Source: Acanthaster planci
Taxonomy: Eukaryota > Echinodermata > Asteroidea > Valvatida > Acanthasteridae
Reading direction: 5' to 3'
Assembly: GCF_001949145.1 (NCBI RefSeq)
Contig: NW_019091416.1
Location: forward strand, 669,728-733,727
Length of the DNA stretch: 64,000 bases
The position numbers and the translations under genes are program-made. Below the pieces are notes generated by a model. It saw nothing but the letters and a program-made list of their open reading frames with translations, ran no database searches and had not been told where the DNA came from. Of the stretch, positions 1 through 12,000 are shown one piece after another; the stretch's first letter is position 1, and every line of letters starts with the position of its first letter.

Positions 1-66
1 TCTGCTGGGACCACTGACTGTGGACCTCTATCCACAAGTCAGAAAATGAAGACATCAACTGCTTAC

Positions 67-3000
67 CTGTTGCACCATAAGCAAAGACGGTGGCATTGTA
101 GCCTTGGATGACACTCTGTATCAAGCACTTGGTCGTCTGTAGATAAATCTCCTCCTGTAATACAAGACAGAACAAAACACACTGCCATAGCTCACTCAAA
201 GAACAATTTCTGGGCATGCAAATAAAAAAAAAAAAAATCAAATGTGAAACCAACAGCCTAACTGAACAAACATTTCCAACGTAACAGGTCTATGGGGTTC
301 TTATTGGATCTTGTCCTATTTTCCTGCCAAAAGGGCAAGCTCCCCAAATCTGATAGTGATTACTTGATATACCGGTACATGTGGGCCAAAGAAGCATTGA
401 GCCTCCCTAATAATGCTGTCTGGCATGTGAATATATAATGCATGCAAAGCGGGAATAACTAATGACATTGACTTCACACTGTTTGCCAGTATGTTTGATT
501 ATGCAGCATAATTGAGGAGCGAGGTTTAATTCATTGGTATCACCAGTCCTGAGCATATTTACACGATGTGTGAAGCAGTGGTTTACCAGTATCACCCTAA
601 ACTCTATGTACATGTACAGTACATGTACATGTTCCAGTGTAATTCCAGAAAATAAAAATCCAAAAGTGTGGCATTTTTGTGTCTCTGTTACATCTGACCT
701 TTGTTATTTGACATGGAAATGTCACTGGGATTGATTTCAAATAGTATCATTTGTTTGGCAGATAATTTGCATTAATTCGTCACTCGTGGAAATTAGAAAA
801 TGTGTTCTGGACTTACAAAATCATATGTCAGATGAAACAGGACATGAAAAAATGGATCCCTTATTTCTGGAATTACCCACATACGGTATAAAGTGACATC
901 TTTGAAGAAGGCACCCTGGAGGTGCTCACATTTTTCGGGAAGGGACAGTACAGAAAGCAAACTACCGGTGACTGCACCTGGATGCCAGGGACTTCTGTAG
1001 GGGGCATCCAAGTGCCCCACAGTTACCCCACTGATATTTGAGTGGAGGATAAACACATGAAATTTCCTCATCTGACTGACTAAGTTGGTTGGTATTACTT
1101 GGCTCCACATGTATCTAGAGCAAAGTTGTGAGCTAATCTACCGAGAACCAACCCAAAGCAATATACATGTACCAATACACTGCTTGACGATTTTATCTGG
1201 TGCCCGGTCTCTGTTAGGCAAATATTTCCAAGGATAAGTAAACTCCTGAGGAACATGCCCCCCCCCGGACCATACTTTCGATGTACAGTTGTACTGTCTG
1301 GATTATGCCTGCAGTAAACACGAATTCTATTCCAAACTTTCTCGACACAAAATCTTTTTCAATACTGTACGCAGCTTTTGGAAAGCACTTAGCGTGCGTA
1401 CAACACCAGAACAGCTTATAAAAATTACACCACAGAAGAGTAAAACCAATTCAAATATACATAAATTCCCAGACAAGGCGTATGGAGTGGGGACAAGGGA
1501 ATTTGTTCTCTCCTTCGTAGGTGTTGGAAGTGCCACTTACACTTCAGAAATGACGATGGCACCTCCTATGGAGGGTACTTCTTATGTACAGTGAAAAAAA
1601 CAATTTGGATCTTTTTTTTTTTTACAAAATGCGCATTTTCTCCCTTCCCCAAAGCAAAATCTGGAAACAGCACCATAAACGCCCTTCATTAAGGGACTTA
1701 CATGTACATGTACATGTATGTACAGGTACATGCACACTGTATGGTACATATAGTTGTGTGCATGGGTGAGGCATGCTAATGTGCACCAGCCAAGTTTCCT
1801 AACTCAAGAAGTGATTAAATGCTTATATTTTTCTGAAATACATGCACCACAGAAGGTGATGAAATTCGATCCAGTTGTGTATGCACCAGCCTGCAGAAAT
1901 TTATAAAAAACCCCATGGCAAATACATGAACAGGTTCCGTATCTACTTTGTGGCAGCCCTTTTTTTCTCCGGAACAACTTAATAATTGATTGCTGCCATT
2001 GTCGCCAGTCTTGGAAACAAATTGATGTCCTGGACAATAACTCTGATAGGAACAGGTCTAACACAGCTTGCCAAGCAATGACAGAAAAAAAATAATAAAG
2101 TCAATGCGAGTATACGACCCATTTTTGTTGCAGCTGAGTAATGTAGTGTTCTGTATGGCTGTGTGCTGGTGATGTCCCTGAATAGCATGTAATTGGGTCA
2201 CCTGTTGTTATTAAATGGACAATAGAACAAAACAATGACAGGGTAAACTGTGAATCTGTATGCACGACACAAACGGATGACCAATATCGCACATCTACCA
2301 TCTATACCGGTACGGTGCTGCTATTTTCTGGGGCCAACATGTATGTGTCTGAGTCCTCAGCAGAAGTCGGGTAACATTTTGAGCACAGGTAACCTGATTT
2401 GCTAAAATCAAACCTTAATCATGCATGCACACTGCATTGTTTCCCATGATATGCTGAGTAGCAATTCCCTTTTGCTAGATCACTGAACAAATTTGCCAAC
2501 TCATGAGCTAAGGTGTTTCAATCATGGCCTGCTACCACTGGAGTTGTAAATAACGGATGTCAGGTTCTGAATGGGACCGACAGTCATCGGTGCCATTCGG
2601 TGCTCTTGATGACATCATAATTTCTTACCCACAAGCAAAGCATCAGAAAGGAGGTGGAATCACAATTCATTCATTGAAACCAACTGGTCCTCAAAACAAA
2701 AAAAAATCTTGAATAATTGACAAAAAGAAAAAACAAGAATGATGAACGAAGTGTAGTGCCATCAGTGGGTGAGATTTCATGACAAAAAAAGGGTGGTCTG
2801 GGCTGGACTGGATGTGGATTTGAAGTGTGACTATGCACAATTCACCCACATGTCTGAACAACAAAGCTTTTTGGAAATCTCCACAAATGATAAAACTTTC
2901 AAACGCTAAGGTCTTGAATTTCATGACTTTTTTACTTAAAAATCCTTGCCCCTTCAAAACAGGTTGAAAATCTCCCTCCCCAAAATACGACAACAACCAC

Positions 3001-6000
3001 CCTTAAAGTTTTCCAGCATGACAAAGTCAGCCCATATCAACCACTTTCTGCAGAAGTGCCACATGAATTAAATCCCATAAATTAATTTTACCGTCTGACA
3101 CTAAAAAAAATTGGCAAGTGGCTGAACACTCTTTTAGAATCCAGGCTTTACAATTCATAAATACCAGATGGAGTTCACCCATTCTTACTGGTTGAGAGCC
3201 CATTACATGAAAAAGCCTAATTGGTTAAAACAAAAACCAAACAACGCCAGCTAGCAACAAAAGTGGCCCTGAACAACATAATATGTACATGTATTTCTGC
3301 TTCTGCGTTGCATTGCATTTTAGTACTTTGGGGGTGATGTCACAATTTCGTATCATAGGAGCGAAATTGTTTTCCCCCAAAATGGTTTGGGTTTTGAAGC
3401 TCATGGAAATTTGGGATAAGAGAATATCAGGTTTAAAGCCATCGTTGAGTAAATTATAATTTCAAACTACCAAAAAGAGGTAATTAGCAGCAACGATGTG
3501 CAGTGTGTGTAATAAACAGGGATAATGATATATTCACACTACCGTAGCATCTCCATCAAAATCCTCATCTGTGAAAACTGTCTTAAAGGGCCACAACCTT
3601 CGCTGCTTTGGAATGCTCCAAGACATGCATCTGACAAGAAATATGCACGTTTTTTTAACCCATTAAAATTGGTGTTTTTAACCATAAATCGGAGCAGGCA
3701 GCAACGATAAACTGAAAATTCATTTGAGGAGGCTCCATCATCAATATCCGGGTCAAGTTTGGAGCCAGAGAACCCAGCGGCAATCGGGAGCCAACCATAA
3801 ACACTGGGAGAGGTTCCACATTGTCTGTTGACTGACTGCATCGGCTTAGATGGAGTGTAGTCAAATGATCAATTATTAAAATCTTTTGAGTGGACTGTCA
3901 ATTTGTATTTAGTTTTTTAAAGGAAAAATACATAAATCAAATACAGCCCACTGAGCAGCATATACAGGGTGACCCCCCCAGCAACTTAAAGGAAACATGT
4001 ACAGGTGTATATTTCAAAACCATTGTCAGAAATTGTTGTTTTTAAGCATCAAACTGAAGCTTGGGATCTTTTCAACACTGACGACTTTATTAAAATTTGA
4101 TGATGCATGAGATAATCTCAATTTATGTAAACAAGTGCTACTTTTGCTCTGTCCACTGGGATTTACAGCAATGCTACCGCTGTGCTGAAGCTCCATACAG
4201 TCGTGGGATCACTGGAAAGACCTGCCAAATGAGCATACTGAACTGAACGGGGCTCTGTTATTTTTAAACCTCTTTCATTTTCCACTAGCAAACACAAACA
4301 GGACCCTAAAAATGGTTCAAAGTAGTTGATGTTACAGAAGGGGAGTCACCTTGGTGTGTCAGGTCTGCGGTCTGGGTTTGATTTCTCCACTCGGTCCATA
4401 TGTGGATTCCATGAGTTTTACTAAGAATGTTCCCCTGGGGTTTTCCTCCCAACTCTAAAACTGTAATTGCTTCTCGCTGCCTCCTCTCTACAGGTTTCTT
4501 CAGGCTTGAAAGCTACAGTGCCTAAGATGCTTTAGAGGAATCCTCAGTAGGTGTCATTACCAGAAATAATGAACAATCATCATAAAGTAAATACTCTGTA
4601 TATGTAAGATCAGCACATTTTAGTTTTGCAAAGAAGCAGATCCTAAGCTTTAATTTGAACACTTAATATGTTGGGAGTAAATTTACTTTTGGGCTAGGTT
4701 TTTGCTTTCTTTTTGGGGGGATCATCCTGCATTTTTGTAATACATGTACTGAGCCAAATTTTGCTGTCTGCAATGAAATCAGTTTTTCTTAAAACCCTGT
4801 AATTTTGAAAGAAGGAGATTAGTTTCATTGCAAAAAGGGGACACCCTACCATAAAAAACAAGAATGCCAAATCCCTGTATAAACACACGAAGATCAGTGG
4901 GCTGTTTTTCATGTACATGTACACATGTGCAATGTACATGTATGTACATTGTACATGTATCAATTATGTACTTGATGTGAGAAGAATCAAAAATCAATTC
5001 AGAAATGTGAACAACTTTTCTTGAGGTTTTTCCATTTTTAATGTGCCAAAGTGCAGAGTATAAGATTTGGGTGATGGAAGTAAATGAAGGAAAAAAAAAA
5101 GAAGAAAAGAATAAAAGGAAACAAGCGAAACAAAACAAACAAACAAACAAACAAACAACCCAACAAATAAACAAACAACCCAACACCCCCAACAGGCAAC
5201 CAAACAAAGAGTTTCTCCATGCTTTACTCATGTTCTAAGGAAATGTGGTAACTTGCTAGCACTGACCTCTCTTCGCACCTTTTGTCCTTCTACCTGGTAC
5301 ACACTTTAAAAAAAGCCATTTACAAACATCTGTGCTCAACGGACTCTATTAGTTCATTTAAAGCGATCAGGCCTGATGCATTCTTCTGCAGCCTGGTAAT
5401 TACTGATCAGCCAAATGCAAGTACAGTGTACATGTAGAACGAGGAATTTGGAGATTAACACTGGCCTAATGAGCCAAATGGTTTGGAACACACTTGCTTT
5501 AATATTTCAAAACAGGAGATAGGGAATAAACAAAATTGGTTCATCACAAGAAAAATGAGCACAGGGCTGAGCTTAATTGCCTATCATTCTGTCTATTTTC
5601 AACCCACGGTCAAGGTAAATTACACCACAAACTATTGCTTCTTTGATGCCCAATTTTTTTTTTTTTACACACTTGGCCATGATCTGTGCAGCCATTTAAG
5701 AATGCAACTTTCCTACACGTATGACACCAGGCTTGATGGTGGTTGATTTTAACAGGTTTTCCAACCAAAATACTTTGTATACATCAGAAAGTCCTTTCAT
5801 CAGTTAACCAGGCTTTTAAACAGTTTTGGTTGGCCATCACAGTTTTTGAAGATTTCAAAAAATTAATATGAATGTATGAACCTGTAAAAAAAAAATTGCC
5901 ATGTTCAGGTACAGTACGTGTATATTCAGTGCGTCTGGTAGCCATTACATGTACATTTACCAAGACATGAACATACATGTACATGTACTTTGCATTCTGA

Positions 6001-9000
6001 GCAACTACATACATGTACATGAGGTACATGTACACACCTGTAAATGTACATGTACTTCAATTCAATACATGCCCAGCAGCCTTAGATTTTGCAAGCTTGA
6101 AGATTCCTGAAAGTGATATTAGGTAGCTGTGAACAAAAAATCTTGATTTGAAGCATTCGTCACACCAAGCGCACCAAGTTCTCAGTCTCTGTAATAATCT
6201 TGGAGTGCAAGGCTGGAACAAAGGCCCACCCTGTCAGCCTGTGCGAGCTCATATATGGAATTAGTATTATCAACTACAAGCACTCTTCCCCCAGGAAGTC
6301 CGAAGTTCAAGATGGAGAATTTCCCCACATTGGATATTCTGATCTTCCTCCCTTCACTTGCTTTCTTGTATAGACTGACCAAAGTCCAACACAGCACTTC
6401 CTAAGGCAAGGCATACGGGAAACATGCCGGGAAAAAAATTCAGAAAAAAAAAGACAATATAAAAAGTTTATGATGCAATTACGAGTAGTCTCAATAACAA
6501 TGCCTGCCCAGCGCTTTAATTGGTACTGCCCTTCTGTACCACCAGAGTGATAAATATTTACCACGTTGGCATGACAACGCATACATCCTTTGGGACAGAG
6601 GGGTTGATCTGTAACATTTATTGCTGGTGTACCGCTCCTACCTGAGACGTCAGGGTATTGATTTTATATTGCTCTCTTACAGCAGGCTTTCTCTGCTCAA
6701 TAATGCAGACAAGCCGCCACCAGTCAGTACTGTCATTATTACAGTTTTTGTAGGGAGTGGCTCAGTCCAAGACGGTGAAAACCGGACACAGCTTTAATCC
6801 CTGACTATGATCCCCAAAACAATGCAGTCCTCAACAGCCGTCAGTGCCAAGGTTTTGTTGATGTTAATAATGATTTTGATGAACCTAAGCCCTCACTGCT
6901 CTTATTGCACAAGCATCAAACCACCGTGCCGTCTGTTACAACAAGTCCCCTAGTACTGGCTCCAATGTGACAAGGCATTAGTAATTGCTAAAGTAATAGC
7001 TTTTAGGTTTTTTTGTTAAAAGCGCAAATAAAGATTTACCAAACAATGGCTGGAGGATAATATAAAACTGCTGGAAGGTCAGTGGAAAATTCTTTCCCTA
7101 CATGTATCTTGTCTCTAATGACTTTTTCAGCTACTGAGATGTAATTTTTCCCAGGAACTGTTTTGAGATCTGGTTAAAAAAATCCCACTGCAGTGCACTG
7201 TCTATGAGATATTGTTAGTCAGAAAAAAAATTCATGGAAATACATGACCATGATGACTTTTCTTAAAAAAAGACTTGTTATATGAGACAAAACTGAAGGG
7301 GAGGATGTCATTAGACCCCTGTGGTGTATTTCTATATATATATATATATCGTCGGTTTCACCACAAAGTGACGTATTGTGGAGAGTTGCCACACCATGAA
7401 GTGACCTATCGTATGTACAATCAAACATTATTTAAATTCTGTGCAAAATTTACATTACAATACATGAACTAGTATTGTGAGTTATCATTACCTTTCCGGT
7501 ATTTTTTTAACTCATTTTCGGGTGGGGGGGTTAGTTCATGTATCTCCCTCCCTATAATGCATTACTGAGACTGAGCATAGATTTTGACATAAAATATACT
7601 ATACAGCACTCTACAACTAAACAATTTCACAACTCTCCCCACTGAAGCTTAAAATCACAAAAATCCTCACAGTGCATGATTTTCACAGATTATATACTTT
7701 GTACATGTACAGTAGATACAGGTAAACGTGCCCGTTATGAATTCTTTGATTGTTCCATGACGTACGCAAACAGTGAAGCCAGAGGTTCACAGTGTTGGAG
7801 TACGTAGTGAATTCAGCTCAAAAAAGGGGGTTCCTTGCCAAATGCTCGTGGAGTTAATTAGGGTTGAGAGAGTTTCCAAATGCAATGCTTCAGCAGTGAT
7901 TACCTGGCTGGCCAGTTCGCCGAAGCAGCGGTCAAAGGCGTAGTGCTTCTCCCGCGATCGATTGGCTCGCAGGATGTCATCAGGATCTTCCATGGGATCA
8001 AGAAGCACAACAATCTGGAGTTGCACAAAATATAACAAGACTGTTTATAGCACTTGCTACATAAAGTTCATGAAAAAGTTCATAGTTTTATAGTTACCAA
8101 TTTTTCATTTCGTTTAATAAACTGTGTAACTCTGGAGATGATTACAAATTTGAAGTGTTATCTTTGGTACTTTTTACACCTCAAAATTGAGGATTCCATG
8201 AACTAGTACATATGTACCGTACGCGTACAGTGTACATGTACAGTACACTGTACTGTACATGTACACATACGTGTACCGGTAAATTTGTCCTGGCCTTTTA
8301 AGTTTACCAGAAATGCACACATACATGTACTTTATTTAGTTTTTATTATAGTAAAGGATCTACAAAAACAAACCACAACATCCCCTCCTGGAAAGAAATT
8401 ACAACATGTACGTCATTTGCATTTATGGTTGGATTTAGAAAGCACCAAATGTTTACTTCGCTACTCCTACAACGACTTGCCACTTGTGTGACGGTAAGGA
8501 AGGCACTTTTCCTCCCCCAGGGAAAAAAAAGTTGACCAAAAAAAAACAACAGGAGAAAAAGGGGAGATGAAGGGGATGAAACCAAACTACAATTGACTCT
8601 CTCGCAATTAACATTTTTTTAATCTGAAGCGTGCTTTGCCCCACTGCAAATTCCCCCTCCCCTTGCAAAATGTGGCTTGCCCCTCCCCCTCCCCCCCCCC
8701 AAAAAAATCTTGGCAATGCCTATACACCCGGAGAAAGGAAAGTATAAATTAGGACTTGGGAAGTTTTCAGCCGTAGGCCTAAATGTCACAGTAATTTGCT
8801 CTAACATGCACAGACACCAACACATTTAGAGCCACCCAATACCCATCAGGATAAATACACACATTATTTTGTTCACAGTATCGGGTATCCGTGTCACAGT
8901 GTCATTTAAGTTTTTTCTCCTGCAAGGCTCTGATTTTAACAATACCTGCAATGAGCATAGGAGTGAGGGTAAACACATCAGACATAATGGGTGGGTACAC

Positions 9001-12000
9001 ACCAAACAACCCACAGCAATGCTTTGACTGAGCAAACAGACTGGCCAAACAAACACAAAGCAGGCATCAATTGACTCAGGAGAAGGCCATTCTGAATTAC
9101 TGCCCCACAGTGGGGGGGGTTCATTTTAAACAAGTCAAACAAATTTCTTTCACGCATTTTTTTTACTCTCTCCGAAGGTTTGAGTTGGTCTGAAAATCCC
9201 TTGAAGAATCTGTGAGTCTTCCTGTTACACTATGGCTCTGTTTTGTACATAGTGTACGCGTATTATTTTGTAGAAAAACGTGAAATTCCTGACAGTTTTT
9301 GACGATGACATTTTTTTCACGCTGAACATGCTGGAAGAAAATGTATTGTGCAACAGCCTGCAACATCCAGCAGGAACATGTACATTACAATGGACAATGT
9401 ACCGGCACTGTAGCTGTACCCGGAGGCTCGAGTTAGTCCAATTACTGTGGTACAGAATATGTGGGTAATTCCAGAAATTAGGAGTCCATTTTTTTTGGTG
9501 TCCCTGTCACATCTGACACATGATTTTGTAAGCTCAGAACACATTTTCTAATTTCCAAGAGTGATGAATTAATGCAAATTACCTGCCAAACAAATAGTGA
9601 TAGTTTGAAATCAATTCCGGTGATATTTCTATGTCAAATAACAAAGGTCAGATGCACATGTAACAGGGACACAAAAATGTCACACTTTTGGATCCCTAAT
9701 TTCTGGAAGTCACCAATGTACTCGTGCAGTGTACTTGTATGGTCACATTTATGTGCTGCATATGTACATGTACATGTGTATGTACATGTACATGTATATA
9801 TGCATGCGCATGTACTTGTTCAATTAACGGTACGGTCACAGCGGACCACTTATTTGCATTTGCCTGTGTACATCTTGCTGGCAACGGGAAAATACGCCAA
9901 ACTGCACGTACATCGAAAGTTACTGGCAAAGCATGCCATTTTGCCAATGATTTTTTCATGAAGCTTCTATGAGTCAATAGTGCAAGAGTATCCATCACAC
10001 TTGCCCATGACGCCACCAAGTAGAAGCTGCCACATGCAATTTTAAGGAGGCTACACCAGTTTGCCAGGATGACAACTTTACACCGGTTGCCAAGGTGACG
10101 ACTTTTGAAAGCAGTCCTCAGGCACGGCCATTCTTGGCAAAAGCGATGAATAAAATATTGGTGGTAGCTTGAAACCTTTTAAATCCAAACATTCAGACAG
10201 TTGTAGGAATACGGTGAAGAGAACTCCGCAGGTTTAGGCAGGCATGCATGCACATGTACATGGACAGTTCCAGAAATTAGGGATCCAAAAGTGTGACATT
10301 TTTGTGTCCCTGTTACATCTGACCTTTGTTATTTGACATGGAAATTTGTATCACCGGAATTGATTTCAAACTGTTACTATTTGTTTCGCAGGCAATTTGC
10401 ATTAATTCATCACTCTTGAAAATTAGAAAGTGTGTTCTGAACTAACAAAATTATATGTCAGGTGTGAAGGGGAAACGAAAAAAAAAAAAATGGGCCCCTA
10501 ATTTCTGGAATTACCCACATAACATCTTTACATTCAATCCAGAGTCACGAGAATGCTCCACTAATTTTCATGCACTGCAATGTAAATCTGATCATGGCTT
10601 GAAAGTTTGAGAGCCATTTCTATTCGTACTTGTTCTATGGTACATGTACATGAAAACTGTAAAAACTTTAACGTCACACAAAAATGAGCAGTAATATGCA
10701 CTTTCAAGGATAGAATTTGTTCAACTGTTGCAAATTCTTACCTTAAAGACAATTATGCATCATTTCTTTCAAAAACACACCTTAGGACTTTGAATTAGTT
10801 TCTACCCTGCTTTTGGCTCACACAATGGTTTTCAGAGCCTCCTGTTAAGAAGCAAATCAGCACACACTCGTCCATATGTGTATGTATCCAAACCAGTAAC
10901 TCTACGGTACATGCATATTTTGATTTAACTCCAACAATCTTCAAACCATAAAATTTTGGAGTGATTTCACACACGCCGGGGAGTCAACTTCCACTGTGCA
11001 GGAAAATGCACAATGTGGTATCATGTACAACAAGCATATTTAAACACAAAGTCTACAAATCGCCAACTACCAGGACTTACATGTATGTATGTACGGTATG
11101 TTTCTCTACTCAAGGACAATTCTCGTGACAGACTTTGCTCGTCTTGGAGGGACGAGTCCTGTTTACAATCCCATACAGGGGGTACCAGTACGAGTAAATA
11201 TCACCATGTCATGATGACTGTAAACACATCAGGACACTCTTTAAAATTCATGCTTAAAGTGCTTCCATGCACTTTTAGTACCGGTGGTTGAAAATGTGAA
11301 ATCTTTACTTCAACTTTTGTGGGAATTTTTGTTCCCATTACCCTCCTAGTACTCTCCCAACTCAACCCGGAGCCAATTATTCCCCTCGATATTGCGTTTT
11401 TCTGCAATCAGTTTTTGTTTGTATCTACCAGTCTGCCTGGCTACCAATATCTGGATTAATCGATAACTGGGGCCTGGCTGATGCTACTGGTATGGGTTTC
11501 GTCATGGAAACGGCAGCCTCCTTGGCAACCAAAAGACATTGCTGGAAGCAGATGGCGGACAAAAGCAATGCTGCGCCATGTGCAGTGTTGACTCAGCGCT
11601 CAAAGTACAAGCACTATGAATTACACCAGGGCAACATTTTCCACGGCTGCATGTGTAACTTGGTCAACTATGTTGATAAATGGGCCACCTCAACGAGCTA
11701 AGGATAAAGACTACTGTATCTACAAATTCACAACTAAACCTGGGAAGTGTACTTTTGGGGACTTTTTTCTTTTTGAATTTTAATCATTATAAATATGATG
11801 CTTTCCTTCAATGAGGCGGTATGTCTACGGATTATGCATAATTACTCATGCATTATCCTCTTTGATGGCTCATCCTCTTTTACAGTTTCATTTAATTTGT
11901 CACCATCTGGTGAGTGTGGCTATAAACAGGCCAACTATTGTAATTGCTGTCCACTTTTATTGCAAAAAATGCTCAGTCAAAAATGGCGGGAATAGCCCTA

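Larger units (their letters stand above)
155..7903 (-). other. KIF19 intron 3 (7.7 kb)
   Basis: Non-coding. It contains one copy of the 240-bp TIR element (639-876), GTACATGTAC-type clusters near 1697-1732, 4911-4960 and 5945-6055, a tRNA-like SINE candidate at 4336-4560, an AAAC-rich simple repeat at 5085-5200, and a short TA run near 7334-7350. The open frames here (for example 6182-6397 minus) show no family resemblance and no kinesin sequence. Confidence 0.7.

Noticed and set aside
4779-5231. 150-codon minus-strand frame rich in F, L, C and V
   Set aside because: It is the complement of an A-rich/(AAAC)n simple repeat; composition alone explains it.
6182-6397. 71-codon minus-strand frame inside KIF19 intron 3
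   Set aside because: No kinesin similarity at the place where exons 3 and 4 already join in phase, and no family match.
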